Shown here: piece after piece, positions 9,294-18,795 of the stretch
Numbering within the stretch: position 1 is the stretch's first letter
Layout: each line of letters begins with the position of its first letter
NCBI RefSeq assembly: GCF_902706035.1
Contig: NZ_CACSJA010000013.1
Span: forward strand, 62,001-126,000
DNA from: Pantoea sp. 18069
GTDB lineage: Bacteria > Pseudomonadota > Gammaproteobacteria > Burkholderiales > Burkholderiaceae_C
Direction: 5' to 3'
Length of the DNA stretch: 64,000 nucleotides
Translations under genes and position numbers: made by a program
The notes under the pieces: model-generated
Told to the model about the DNA's origin: nothing
The model's database searches: none
What the model saw: only the letters and a program-made list of their open reading frames with translations

Positions 9294-10003
9294 CCGCCTC
9301 CCGCCAACGCCAGCGCGGCGTCTCCCTGCTGATCGTCATCGTCATCGTGCTGCTGACGATGCTGATGACCGTCTGGGCCTCGAAGACCGCGCTGCTCAAC
9401 GAACTGATCGTCGGCAACGATGCCGACTACCAGCGCGCGTTCGAGGCCGCGCAGGCCATGCTGCAGGATGCGGAGCAGGACATCCTGGGACAGAACGTCG
9501 ACGGCAGCGCCTGCGCGCCCAGCGCCAGCGACACCAAAATCTGCCGGCGCGCCGGCAATGTCTGGTTCATCGACGAGGAGAAGGATTTCGTGGGCCTGCT
9601 GGCCACGCTCGAAGCCGCGGCCAACGTGCCCTGCCTCAACGGCATCTGCGCCAAGCGCACCGGCAAGCAGGATTTCTGGAACGACAAGGACCTGTTCCCG
9701 CAGATGCGCGCCGCAGGCGTCGCGGCACGCTATGGCGAGTACACCGGCGCGCAAAAAGGCAGCTACAGCAACCCCATCCTGCAGGCCTCGGCAGACGGCA
9801 CGGGCGCCTGGTACTGGGTCGAAGTCATGCCCTATGCGAGCAGCGCAGGCGCGCTGATCACCAACAATCCGCGCGCCGAGCAGTTGGTCCTCAACCTGAA
9901 CCCGCCCCTGGTCTACCGCATCACGGCCATCGCCCAGGGGCTCAGGTCCGGCACGCAGGTGGTGCTGCAGGCAACGCTGGCACGGCAGAAGATCAAGGAC
10001 TGA
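9290..10003 (+). CDS. pilX: Type IV pilus assembly protein PilX
   Basis: PilX (237 aa). The prepilin motif is G-VSLLIVIVIVLLTMLMTVWA; the residue at +5 is Ile rather than Glu, which is usual for PilX/GspK-type tip pilins that cap the priming complex. A downstream segment (NDADYQRAFEAAQAMLQDAEQDI) matches the helix of PilX proteins, and four cysteines suggest two disulfides. The ATG at 9290 overlaps the pilW stop, and pilY1 begins 10 nt after its stop. Confidence 0.9.
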   Translation: MTASRQRQRGVSLLIVIVIVLLTMLMTVWASKTALLNELIVGNDADYQRAFEAAQAMLQDAEQDILGQNVDGSACAPSASDTKICRRAGNVWFIDEEKDFVGLLATLEAAANVPCLNGICAKRTGKQDFWNDKDLFPQMRAAGVAARYGEYTGAQKGSYSNPILQASADGTGAWYWVEVMPYASSAGALITNNPRAEQLVLNLNPPLVYRITAIAQGLRSGTQVVLQATLARQKIKD

Positions 10004-10013
10004 GGGAGCGCAC

Positions 10014-13000
10014 ATGAACAAGACATCCCTTTGGCGCCACGGCGCCTTGCTGGCCGCCGCAGGCGCCGCCTTGCACGCCCCGCCCGCGCTCGCCGCGCAA
10101 TGGAGCCTGGTGCAGTACCCGGCCGGCACGGCCAGCCGCGAACCCGCGCCCAACGTCATTGTGTCGGTCGATGACTCGGGGAGCATGGGCGCTGCCGGCA
10201 TCACCACGCTCAAGGCCGCGCTGCGCCAGACGTTTTCTTCGGAGAACGTCGCCGATGGCCTGATCCGCCTGGGCTGGCAGTCGATGAACAGCAGTTGCAA
10301 CACCATTCCGCTGGACACGACAGCCTGCAGGAACGGCATCAAGGTCCTCAAGGGCACGCATCGCAGCAACTTCCTGACCTGGGTCGATACCCTGAAACAC
10401 GAAGGCGGCACGCCCTCGCACCGCATGGTGAGAAATGCCGGCGATTACCTCAAAAGAACCGACCTGGGCATCAACAGCCCCTGGGCCAGCGACCCTGGCG
10501 TCACCGCGCAGCCCGTGATCGCTTGCCGTCGCTCCTACCATATCTTCATGACCGACGGCGCCTGGAACAGCGGCACGGCCGTGGTCGCCAGTCATGTGGA
10601 TGCCGACAGGAGCATGGCCGGTTACAGGGCGACCGAACTCACGACCAACGGCATTGGCAACCTGGACGACACGACCATCACGCTGGGCGACGGCATCACG
10701 CCCTACAACCCGGCGGCAGTCACCTCGCGCATCTACCGGGATGCCTGGGGATTCAACACCACCTACAACAGCAACAGGACGGTGAACAGCTACGGTCTCA
10801 ATACGCTGTCCGACCTGGCCTTCCACTACTGGGCCACCGACCTTCAGCCCGGCATTGCCAACGAGTTGAAGCCGCTGATCAAGAAGAGTGGCGACGAGAC
10901 CTTCACGTCGGTCACGGGCAGCAGCACCAAGACCACCACGCTGCCCCAGTTCTGGAACCCGAAGAACAACCCCGCGACCTGGCAGCACATGACGACCTAT
11001 ACCATAGGCTTCGGCAGTGGGGCGTCTGCCTGGAGCGGCGAGCCCAGGTTCGGCACCAGCAAAACCGCCGACGACAACTACACCGGCGATTTCAACCGCC
11101 TCGTCACCGGCGACACCAACTGGCCTTCGCCGCTGTGCGGCAACAACAACACCGGCAGCGGCAACAATGCCTGCGACGGCAGCACCGGCTACAGTGCGAC
11201 CGCCAAGGACAACGGCCGGCGCATCGAGCTGTGGCACATGGCACTCAACGGTCGCGGCAAGTTCACGCCGGCGCCCACGGCCGACGACCTGACCCGCGCC
11301 TTCAAGGACATCGTCAGCACCATCGTCGAAGACACCTCGACGCCCATCACCAGCTTCGCCAGCTCCTCCTCCTCGGTGACGCGTGCCGACACCTCGCAAT
11401 ACTCGTCGGGCTACAACGCCGATGGCTGGACCGGCTATGTGCGCTCCGACACGCTGGCCCAGGGCACGGCCGTCGCGACCCCCAACACCGCCTGGGGCCT
11501 CAAGGCCGGCGGGACCGCCAACGCCATGACGACGGCCGACAAGCTCGATGCGCTGAGCGCGGGCGCCATCAACAACCGGCTGATTCTCACCACCGCCATC
11601 GCGGCCAACAACGCGCAAACGCCCGTGGCATTCACCTGGGCCAACCTGGGCGCCACGCAGAAAGACGCGCTCAAGGTCACCACGGCCGAGACCGACGCCA
11701 CCGCGACCACCCGCGTCAACTTCCTGCGCGGCGACCGCAGCCTTGAAGGCGGCACCACGGCCAAGCCACTGCGCCAGCGCAACTCGCGCCAGGGCGACAT
11801 CGTCAACTCGGCGCTCTGGTATGTCGGCCCGCCCGTGAGCAACCATGCCTTTGACGGCTACCGCGCTTTCAGCGCCAGGCAGGCCGCGCGCCTGCCCATG
11901 GTCTATGTGGGCGGCAACGACGGCATGCTGCATGGCTTCTCCGCGCTCGATGGTGCCGAGAAGATCGCCTACGTCCCCAAGGGCGTGTACGCCAATCTCA
12001 AGGAACTGACCCTTCCCAGCTACACCCACCGCTACTATGTCGACGGCTCGCCGTTCAGCGGCGATGTCAACCTCGGCACCAGCACCACGCCCAACTGGCG
12101 CAGCATGCTGGTCGGCACGCTGGGCGCGGGCGGCAAGGGCTATTTCGTGCTCGACATCACCACCCCGGGCAGCACCGTCACCACCGGCCCCACGGCCGTG
12201 CCCAGCAATTTTTCCGCGGGCAATGCGGCCAGCCTGGTGGTCATGGACAAGACCGCCGGCGCCGGGGATGCGACCACGGGCGAGGCCGCCGACATAGGCC
12301 ACATCTTCGCGACCCCGACCGTCGAAGACAGCAACCCGCAGAAATCCTCCCAGGTCGTGCGCCTGAACAATGGCCGCTGGGCCGTGGTCATGGGCAATGG
12401 CTACAACAGCCACAACGAGCGCCCGGTGCTGCTGATCCAGTACCTCGATGGCGCGAAGGAACTCAAGACCCTGGTCGCCGCGGCGAGCGGCGACAACGCG
12501 GTCAGCAACGGCCTGTCGGCGCCGCGCCTCGTGGACCTCAACAGCGATGGCATGCCCGACCTGGTCTACGCCGGCGATCTGCGCGGCAATCTGTGGAAGT
12601 TCGATATCGGCGCCGCGGAGCCGGCGCTTTGGAACACGGCGTTCAACGGCCGTCCGCTCTATTCCGCCGTCTACACTTCGGGCAATGCGAGCAGCGTGCA
12701 ACCGATCACCACCGCACCCGTGGTCAAGCTCAACGACCGCGATGGCCTGGGCCTGATGGTCGCGTTCGGCACCGGGCGCAACATCACCGAAGGCGACCGT
12801 ACCGATGTCTCGGTGCAGACCCTCTATTCGCTGCTCGACAGCACGGTCTACGCGTTTGGCGACGACGGTAAGCTCACCGTCGACCCGGCCCAGGGCGTGG
12901 CCCAGCCCGTGGGCACGGGCTTTGCCGACCTGGCCCAGCAGACCGTCTCCAGCACGGCGATCGCGGGCGCCGGCGCCAGCAGCGCGCGCACCTTCTTCAC

Positions 13001-13448
13001 GGTGAGCCAGAACACCGTCTCGTACTCGGGCAGCGGCGCGCGCAAGGGCTGGTATCTGCACCTGCCCGTGACCGGCGAGCGCCTGCTGAGCAGCCTGTCG
13101 TTCTTCGACGGCAGCAACATTCTCGAAGTGCTTACCGAAGTGCCAGGCTCGGGCAGCAGCCTGCTCGAGGAAAGCTGCTCGCCGCCGGCCACCGTGCCCC
13201 AGCTGTTTCGCACGTTCCTGAACATCATGGACGGCCGCAAGCCCAGCGTGCAGCTCATCGATACCAACGGCGATGGCATCTACAACAGCACCAGCGACCG
13301 CGGGGCGTCGCGCATGACGGCCTCGGTCAAGGAAAGCCGGGCCAGCAGCCGCAGCAAGGAAATCCGCACCGGCTCGGACGGCATCATCGACGAGCTCAAC
13401 AAGCTGCCCGAACAACCGCTGCGCCCCAGCTGGCGCCAGCTGCGCTGA
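10014..13448 (+). CDS. pilY1: Type IV pilus tip adhesin/assembly factor PilY1
   Basis: PilY1 (1144 aa) is a secreted, pilus-tip-associated protein needed for pilus extension, adhesion and surface sensing. It has a signal peptide (cleavage after about residue 28, ALAAQW). Near the N-terminus, D53-D-S55-G-S57 matches the MIDAS metal site of von Willebrand A domains. The C-terminal half has the beta-propeller pattern of the PilY1 family, including [16 protein letters not shown]. It also has an EF-hand-like calcium loop at D841-x-N843-x-D845-x3-D849, which in Pseudomonas PilY1 controls retraction. It lies directly after pilX and before pilE. Confidence 0.93.
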   Translation: MNKTSLWRHGALLAAAGAALHAPPALAAQWSLVQYPAGTASREPAPNVIVSVDDSGSMGAAGITTLKAALRQTFSSENVADGLIRLGWQSMNSSCNTIPLDTTACRNGIKVLKGTHRSNFLTWVDTLKHEGGTPSHRMVRNAGDYLKRTDLGINSPWASDPGVTAQPVIACRRSYHIFMTDGAWNSGTAVVASHVDADRSMAGYRATELTTNGIGNLDDTTITLGDGITPYNPAAVTSRIYRDAWGFNTTYNSNRTVNSYGLNTLSDLAFHYWATDLQPGIANELKPLIKKSGDETFTSVTGSSTKTTTLPQFWNPKNNPATWQHMTTYTIGFGSGASAWSGEPRFGTSKTADDNYTGDFNRLVTGDTNWPSPLCGNNNTGSGNNACDGSTGYSATAKDNGRRIELWHMALNGRGKFTPAPTADDLTRAFKDIVSTIVEDTSTPITSFASSSSSVTRADTSQYSSGYNADGWTGYVRSDTLAQGTAVATPNTAWGLKAGGTANAMTTADKLDALSAGAINNRLILTTAIAANNAQTPVAFTWANLGATQKDALKVTTAETDATATTRVNFLRGDRSLEGGTTAKPLRQRNSRQGDIVNSALWYVGPPVSNHAFDGYRAFSARQAARLPMVYVGGNDGMLHGFSALDGAEKIAYVPKGVYANLKELTLPSYTHRYYVDGSPFSGDVNLGTSTTPNWRSMLVGTLGAGGKGYFVLDITTPGSTVTTGPTAVPSNFSAGNAASLVVMDKTAGAGDATTGEAADIGHIFATPTVEDSNPQKSSQVVRLNNGRWAVVMGNGYNSHNERPVLLIQYLDGAKELKTLVAAASGDNAVSNGLSAPRLVDLNSDGMPDLVYAGDLRGNLWKFDIGAAEPALWNTAFNGRPLYSAVYTSGNASSVQPITTAPVVKLNDRDGLGLMVAFGTGRNITEGDRTDVSVQTLYSLLDSTVYAFGDDGKLTVDPAQGVAQPVGTGFADLAQQTVSSTAIAGAGASSARTFFTVSQNTVSYSGSGARKGWYLHLPVTGERLLSSLSFFDGSNILEVLTEVPGSGSSLLEESCSPPATVPQLFRTFLNIMDGRKPSVQLIDTNGDGIYNSTSDRGASRMTASVKESRASSRSKEIRTGSDGIIDELNKLPEQPLRPSWRQLR

Positions 13449-13471
13449 TGCTGTGCATAAAGGCCCAAGTC

Positions 13472-13897
13472 ATGCAAGTCACCCAACGCGGTTTTACCCT
13501 GATCGAAATGATGATCGTCGTGGCGCTCATCGGCATTCTGACGGCCGTGGCCCTGCCCAGCTACCAGGAATATCTGCGCCGCGGCGCGCGCTCCGAAGCC
13601 AAGGCCGGTCTGCTGCAAGCCGCGCAATGGATGGAGCGCGCCGCGACGGTCTCGGGCGTCTACCCGACCACCGCTGCCAATGGCGCCAATTTCTTTCCCG
13701 CCGGGCTGCGCAGCGTGCCCTCCAACCGCTACACCATCACCCTGGTCAGCACCGTCAGCAGCTTCACATTGACCGCGACAGCGCAAAACGCCCAGGCCAA
13801 CGACAAATGCGGCGAGTTCACGCTGACCCACAGCGGCATCCGCGACAACACCAATCTGAGCACGGGCACCACCTCCGCCGATTGCTGGAACCGCTGA
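13472..13897 (+). CDS. pilE: Type IV minor pilin PilE
   Basis: A pilin of about 141 aa with a short basic leader and the prepilin motif [31 protein letters not shown], including Glu at +5. The C-terminal cysteine pair (KCGEF and DCWNR) forms the D-region disulfide typical of PilE-like pilins. The ATG at 13472 gives the usual six-residue leader; an in-frame ATG at 13448 overlaps the pilY1 stop (TGATG) and would add eight residues, so coupling through that codon is possible. By position it is a minor pilin rather than the major PilA. Confidence 0.92.
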   Translation: MQVTQRGFTLIEMMIVVALIGILTAVALPSYQEYLRRGARSEAKAGLLQAAQWMERAATVSGVYPTTAANGANFFPAGLRSVPSNRYTITLVSTVSSFTLTATAQNAQANDKCGEFTLTHSGIRDNTNLSTGTTSADCWNR

Positions 13898-13941
13898 GCG
13901 CGAGCGAAGGCCCGGCGCTTCTGCGCTAGGATGGCAGCCAC

Positions 13942-15048
13942 ATGACGGCCTCTCCTGACTTTATGCAACAAGCGCTGGCGCAAGCCGCCCTGGCGCTTTA
14001 TTCCAGCAACCCCAACCCGCGCGTCGGCTGCGTGATCGTCGCGTCCGACGGCAGCACCGTTCTCGGCCAGGGCCACACCCAGCCGGTAGGCGGCGCCCAT
14101 GCCGAAGTCATGGCGCTGCGCGATGCCGCGGCGCGTGGCCACGACGTGCACGGCGCCACCGCCTATGTGACGCTGGAGCCCTGCGCCCACCAGGGCCGCA
14201 CCGGTCCCTGCTGCGACGCGCTGGTCGCGGCGGGCATAGGCCGGGTCGTGGCCGCGCTCGAGGACCCGAACCCGCTGGTCGCGGGCCAGGGCTTTGCGCG
14301 GCTGCGCGCCGCGGGCGTTACGGTCGAAGTCGGGGCGGGCGCCGACCAAGCGCGCGAACTCAACATCGGCTTTTTGAGCCGCATGGTGCGCAAGACGCCC
14401 TGGGTGCGCATGAAGGCCGCGGCCTCGCTCGACGGCACCACGGCGCTGGCCAATGGGCAAAGCCAATGGATCACGTCGCCCCAGGCCAGAGCCGACGGCC
14501 ACGCCTGGCGCGCCCAGGCCTGCGCCGTGCTCACGGGCATAGGCACTGTACTGCAGGACAACCCGCGCCTCGACGTGCGCGGCATCGCCACCCCGCGCCA
14601 GCCGCATGTGGTGATCGTCGACAGCCGGCTGCAGACACCGCTGGACGCCAAGCTGTTCGTACCGGGCCGCACTTGCTATATCTACACCGCCAGCGACAGC
14701 GCCGCCAAGACCGCGGCCTTGCAGGCGCTGGGCGCAATCGTCATCCCCCTGCCCAACGCCCAGGGCAAGGTCGACCTCGCGGCCATGCTGCGCGACCTGG
14801 GCCAGCGCGGCATCAATGAACTGCATATCGAGGCCGGCTACCAGCTCAACGGCTCGCTGCTGCGCGAAGGGCTGGTCGACGAGCTGCTGCTCTACCTCGC
14901 GCCCAAGCTGCTGGGCTCGGGCCGCGGCATCTGCCACATCGGGCCGCTGACCGCGCTGGCCGACGGGCCTGAACTCACGTTCCACGGCGTCACCAGCGTA
15001 GGCCCCGATATCCGCGTGCTCGCACGCTTCACAAAATCCCCCCCCTGA
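13942..15048 (+). CDS. ribD: Bifunctional riboflavin deaminase/reductase RibD
   Basis: RibD (368 aa) carries out the second and third steps of riboflavin synthesis: deamination of diaminohydroxyphosphoribosylaminopyrimidine, then NADPH-dependent reduction of the ribosyl side chain. The N-terminal cytidine-deaminase-like domain has the zinc ligands His53, Cys81 and Cys90 and catalytic Glu55 (HAEV and PCAHQGRTGPC). The C-terminal reductase domain begins near residue 155 with RMKAAASLDG and includes the GIGTVLQDNPRL region. It follows the pilin cluster and precedes riboflavin synthase, separated from it by an intergenic repeat. No FMN riboswitch was seen upstream. Confidence 0.97.
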   Translation: MTASPDFMQQALAQAALALYSSNPNPRVGCVIVASDGSTVLGQGHTQPVGGAHAEVMALRDAAARGHDVHGATAYVTLEPCAHQGRTGPCCDALVAAGIGRVVAALEDPNPLVAGQGFARLRAAGVTVEVGAGADQARELNIGFLSRMVRKTPWVRMKAAASLDGTTALANGQSQWITSPQARADGHAWRAQACAVLTGIGTVLQDNPRLDVRGIATPRQPHVVIVDSRLQTPLDAKLFVPGRTCYIYTASDSAAKTAALQALGAIVIPLPNAQGKVDLAAMLRDLGQRGINELHIEAGYQLNGSLLREGLVDELLLYLAPKLLGSGRGICHIGPLTALADGPELTFHGVTSVGPDIRVLARFTKSPP

Positions 15049-15130
15049 GCGGCTGCGCCGCTTCCCCCCAGGGGGACGGCAACCTCGGTGCGGGGCGGCC
15101 CTTCCTCGTTGCCCCGCGCCTGGGGTACGC
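15049..15130 (+). repeat. Intergenic GC-rich repeat, copy A
   Basis: The gap between ribD and the riboflavin synthase gene is largely filled by an element running TGAGCGGCTGCGCCGCTT, then GGGGGACGGCA, GCGGGGCGGCCCTT and TTGCCCC. Related copies occur at 26090, 41315 and 62578. This copy lacks the CTCTCAACCTTCGGTGGAGG segment found in copies C and D. It contains no open frame of note. Confidence 0.75.
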
Positions 15131-15171
15131 TCACCGAGCAGCACGCATAACTTACTGCCACAATCAAGCAC

Positions 15172-15801
15172 ATGTTTACTGGAATCATCACCGGCATGGG
15201 GCGCATTGCCGCCGTGCAGTCGCTTGGCGACACTCCGGCCCATGGCAAGCGCCTGGTCATAGAAACTCCCGCAGGCTACCTCGACGATGTCGGCCTGGGC
15301 GACAGCATCGCGCTCAACGGCGCCTGCATGACCGTCACCACGTTCGACAAGTCCGCCAACACCTTCACCGTCGACATCTCGGCAGAATCGCTGGACAAGA
15401 CTTCGGGCCTGGCGCAGTCCGGCCCGATCAACCTCGAAAAGGCCTTGCAGGCCCATGACCGTCTTGGCGGCCACCTGGTCTCGGGCCATGTCGACGGCCT
15501 GGGCCGCGTGACCCACTTCGCGCCGCTGGGCGAGAGCTGGGAGCTGCGCATACACGCACCGGCCGAGCTCGCGCGCTATGTGGCCTACAAGGGCTCGATC
15601 ACGGTCAACGGCGTGAGCCTCACGGTCAATCAGGTGCGCGATCAGGCCGACGGTTGCGAGCTGAGCATCAACCTGATTCCGCACACCGTCGAGAACACGG
15701 CGCTGGGCGTGCTCAGCGCGGGCTCGCAGGTCAATCTCGAAATAGATCTGATCGCACGCTATGTCGGGCGCATGATGGACAGACCAGCGCCCGGCGCCTG
15801 A
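15172..15801 (+). CDS. ribE: Riboflavin synthase, alpha subunit
   Basis: This enzyme (209 aa) dismutates two 6,7-dimethyl-8-ribityllumazine molecules to riboflavin. It begins with the invariant MFTGIITGMG and shows the internal duplication of the family: two lumazine-binding barrels, with SIALNGACMTVT and GSITVNGVSLTVN in equivalent positions, and SGHVDG between them. It follows ribD; together they supply flavin for the flavoenzymes of the window (for example DusC). Some nomenclatures call the gene ribC. Confidence 0.97.
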   Translation: MFTGIITGMGRIAAVQSLGDTPAHGKRLVIETPAGYLDDVGLGDSIALNGACMTVTTFDKSANTFTVDISAESLDKTSGLAQSGPINLEKALQAHDRLGGHLVSGHVDGLGRVTHFAPLGESWELRIHAPAELARYVAYKGSITVNGVSLTVNQVRDQADGCELSINLIPHTVENTALGVLSAGSQVNLEIDLIARYVGRMMDRPAPGA

Positions 15802-15912
15802 TCGCCACGCAAGCCAGCCTTGTCTTACAAGCAAGCGCGGCGACTCCAGCTATACCTAGGGCAGCGGGGTTGGCTTGAAACCAGTCCTCCATTCCACCTC
15901 TGCCCTATTCCT

Positions 15913-17697
15913 ATGCCCACTGTCCCTGTAGACCGGCTGGACCCGCGCCCCCGTGCCAGGAGCCTGCGCTGGCGCGGGGCCTTGTGCGCCCTGCTGCTGA
16001 GCTTTGGCCTGAGTGCCTGCGGCAGCCTGCCGCAGGATGTGGACCGCCCCGTATCCCACGCCTGGCAACAACCCGCACAGACCGCGCTGGGGCAATGGCT
16101 GCGCCAGCGGCATGCGGCCGACAAGGCGCGCCACCCGTCGGCATTCATGCTGCTTGCCGGGGCACCCGCGGCCTATGGCAGCCGGCTGGCGCTGATCGAG
16201 TCCGCGCAAAAGACACTGGACCTGCAGTACTACGCCATCCATGCCGATGCGAGCTCGGGGCGCCTGCTGCGCGGCCTGGTCACGGCCGCCGAACGCGGCG
16301 TGCGCGTGCGCATCCTGCTCGATGACTTCCACAGCGTCGGCAGCAATGCCCAGGTACTGCGCCTGGCCTATGTGCCGAACATAGAAATGCGCCTGTTCAA
16401 CCCCTTGACCGGGCCGCGCAACTCCGCGGTAATGCGGGCCTTCAGCACACTGACCGATTTCCACCGCGCCCAGCAGCGCATGCACAACAAGCTGTTCCTC
16501 GCGGACAACGTGATAGGCATCGCGGGCGGGCGCAATCTCGGCGACGCCTATTTCGACCAGGACGAAAGCGGCAACTTCATCGATCTGGACGTGATGGCCG
16601 CCGGCCCCATCGTGCAGGACCTGTCGCGCAGCTTCGACAGCTACTGGAACAACCAGCGCGCCTATCCCGTGTCTTCGCTGATCAGCCGCGCCGAACTCGA
16701 GCGCATGGAAACGTCCGCCCAGGCCGCGGCGCGCAAGGCAGCGTCCCGGCAGGCTGCGGCGCCCCCCGACGAAGGCGCCCCGACCATCTGGGACCAGACG
16801 GCCATGAATCTCGACCTGGCGCCCTGGATCTGGGCCCGGGCCGCAGTGCTCGCCGACAAACCGACCAAGATCGCGCTCGAAGGCGAAGGCCCTACGCCGA
16901 CGGCCACGGGCGCCGCGAGCCAGCCCGGCGAGGCCCAAGACACTGCCGAGACCGACACGCCCCCCGCCACAGCCACGACCGCGCTGGCGCCGGGCCTGCG
17001 GCCCGGCACGGGCACCATGGCCGTGCGCTCGGGCGGCAGCCTGGGCGCCGTGGGGCAGCAGGTCGATACCGTGGTCGACGGCCTGCTGGCCCTGATCCGG
17101 CATGCGCGCCGGGATCTGCTCGTGGTCTCGCCCTATTTCGTTCCCGGCGACGACATGAAGCAGGCGTTTGCCGCGGCACGCGAACGCGGCGTGCGCGTGC
17201 GCGTACTGACCAATTCCCTGGCCTCCAACGACGCGCCCATAGCCCATGCCGGCTATGCACGCCACCGCAAGGACCTGCTGGCCATGGGCGTGCAGCTCTA
17301 CGAAATGCGCAGCGAACACGCGGGCCTGCGCGACAGCCTGTCGTCGGGCAGCGGCCCGGGCGCCTCGCGCGCCATGCTGCACTCCAAGCTGCTGGTCATC
17401 GACGGCGGCCTGGTCGCGGTCGGCTCGATGAACCTCGACATGCGCTCGCAGCTGCACAACACCGAGATCGCGCTGCTGATCGCAAGCCAGGCCCTGGGGC
17501 GGCTTGCCACGGAAAACATCGAAGCGGGTCTCACCGAAAGTGCCTGGCATGTGGTGCTGACCGACAACAACCGCCTGCTGTGGCGCGCGCCGCAGGACAG
17601 CGGCCTCGAAGATGCGCACTCCGAGCCCGATGCGAGCCTGCCGCTGCGCTGGATGCTGAAATTGCTCGGCCCCCTGGCGCCAGACCACCTGCTGTAA
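15913..17697 (+). CDS. Phospholipase D/cardiolipin synthase-family lipoprotein (ClsC-like)
   Basis: A 594-residue protein with two HxKxxxxD catalytic motifs: H191-K193-D198 (HNKLFLAD) and H490-K492-D497 (HSKLLVID), the second followed by GSMN. This arrangement defines phospholipase D-type phosphatidyltransferases, and YmdC/ClsC is the nearest family by pattern. The N-terminus is a lipoprotein signal with lipobox LSAC and Cys36 as the lipidation site; an Arg-rich stretch precedes the hydrophobic core. Between the motifs, residues about 290-380 form a low-complexity Ala/Thr/Pro-rich insert. The start at 15913 is chosen because it gives the signal sequence. Whether it makes cardiolipin or hydrolyses phospholipids is not decidable here. 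Confidence 0.88.
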   Translation: MPTVPVDRLDPRPRARSLRWRGALCALLLSFGLSACGSLPQDVDRPVSHAWQQPAQTALGQWLRQRHAADKARHPSAFMLLAGAPAAYGSRLALIESAQKTLDLQYYAIHADASSGRLLRGLVTAAERGVRVRILLDDFHSVGSNAQVLRLAYVPNIEMRLFNPLTGPRNSAVMRAFSTLTDFHRAQQRMHNKLFLADNVIGIAGGRNLGDAYFDQDESGNFIDLDVMAAGPIVQDLSRSFDSYWNNQRAYPVSSLISRAELERMETSAQAAARKAASRQAAAPPDEGAPTIWDQTAMNLDLAPWIWARAAVLADKPTKIALEGEGPTPTATGAASQPGEAQDTAETDTPPATATTALAPGLRPGTGTMAVRSGGSLGAVGQQVDTVVDGLLALIRHARRDLLVVSPYFVPGDDMKQAFAAARERGVRVRVLTNSLASNDAPIAHAGYARHRKDLLAMGVQLYEMRSEHAGLRDSLSSGSGPGASRAMLHSKLLVIDGGLVAVGSMNLDMRSQLHNTEIALLIASQALGRLATENIEAGLTESAWHVVLTDNNRLLWRAPQDSGLEDAHSEPDASLPLRWMLKLLGPLAPDHLL

Positions 17698-17754
17698 CCG
17701 CCCCGCAGCACCGCTGCCCTGCTGGGCACGCCTGGCGCACAGCGGCGCCTATGT

Positions 17755-18774
17755 TCATCGCATGGTGGCGAGATTGCGCCAGAAATTCTGCAGGCTCTGC
17801 GAGACGCCAAACAGCGTGGTGAAGTGGGTCAGGTCCACCAGCACGATGTCGCCGGCGCGCTGCGTGTCGGGCGGCATCCACAGCAGGCAGTTGAACTCTG
17901 TATTGCCGGCGGCGGTGAACGGGTGTGCACGCTCCAGGTCAATCGGCTGGCGCGCCAGCAGATGAATCGCCTGGCTGTCCTTGTCGGTGATCTCGTAGTG
18001 CGGCAGATGCGGATGGAAGCTGAGCGTGGAGACATCCTTGAGCAGCCCCGGCTGGTCGAGATCGCGAAAGGCCGTGAGCGGCGCGATCTCGTTCGTCTGC
18101 CTGTCCCTGGCAGGGCATAGCCCCCAGAGGTTGTGCACCGGCACGCCCAGCGCCTGCATCAGCGAGCGCACATACCGGGTGAAGCGCTGCTGGCGCGGCA
18201 CCAGGCGATCCCCGTGGTGCAGGTACTCCATCTGGCGCTGTTCCAGGTCCTCGGTGAAGCCCACATCGTGGTGGGGGGCGAGCAGCAGGCAAGTGCCTGC
18301 GCGCTCCAGCCAGCGGCGGATGGCCGAAACCTCTGCGTCCGCACATGCATCTCCCCACTGCAGATGGTCCAGCCCGAACACCAGGAGCGTATCCGTGTCG
18401 GCAAGAATCCGCTCGTCAATGGGCAGCCTGAAGCCCGCCTGGTCGACACGCTGAAAAACCGCGACGGGGTGGCCCGTCAGCGCGCCCGCGAGCCGCTGGA
18501 AGCTCAGCGAAGAGCGGTGGAACAGCTCGAGCGTGCCGGCGATGCCTTGCAGGAACTGCGCTGCACTCCACTGCGGCGTTTCATAGGCCGGCCACAGCAC
18601 GTTGCGCACTTCGGTCATGGTCGAGAAGCGATTTTCCATTGCCGCCGGATCGCGCTGCGCCTCCAACGGATAGCTCCAGGTCCAGTAGATGCTCAGCCGC
18701 CGTTTTCCCGCGGTGTATTTGCGGCGGACATGCTCCTGGTTGTAGCTGCGGGCGGGCAAAGGGGATGGGTTCAT
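17755..18774 (-). CDS. Uncharacterised protein of the DyP peroxidase cassette
   Basis: A 339-residue cytoplasmic protein that I do not recognise. No signal peptide or membrane helix is visible. The centre (LLVFGLDHLQWG, then IRRWLERAGTCLLLAPHHDVG) resembles the alternating strand/helix pattern of class I glutamine amidotransferase or ThuA-like folds, but no catalytic Cys-His-Glu triad can be assigned. His and Trp are frequent, including HPHLPHYE. A clear GGAGG lies 7 nt before the ATG. It follows the peroxidase gene by 21 nt, so it is very probably in the same operon. Confidence 0.75.
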   Translation of the reverse strand: MNPSPLPARSYNQEHVRRKYTAGKRRLSIYWTWSYPLEAQRDPAAMENRFSTMTEVRNVLWPAYETPQWSAAQFLQGIAGTLELFHRSSLSFQRLAGALTGHPVAVFQRVDQAGFRLPIDERILADTDTLLVFGLDHLQWGDACADAEVSAIRRWLERAGTCLLLAPHHDVGFTEDLEQRQMEYLHHGDRLVPRQQRFTRYVRSLMQALGVPVHNLWGLCPARDRQTNEIAPLTAFRDLDQPGLLKDVSTLSFHPHLPHYEITDKDSQAIHLLARQPIDLERAHPFTAAGNTEFNCLLWMPPDTQRAGDIVLVDLTHFTTLFGVSQSLQNFWRNLATMR

Positions 18775-18795
18775 GACGGCCTCCGGGTGCGTGCC

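Noticed and set aside
9993..13415. A 1140-codon open frame on the minus strand opposite pilY1
   Set aside because: Antisense shadow of pilY1: low-complexity Arg/Ala/Gly translation, no start context, and pilY1 has clear domains and motifs.
13898..15171. FMN riboswitch for ribD or riboflavin synthase
   Set aside because: The gaps are 44 bp and a repeat-filled 123 bp; no conserved multi-stem RFN pattern was recognised.
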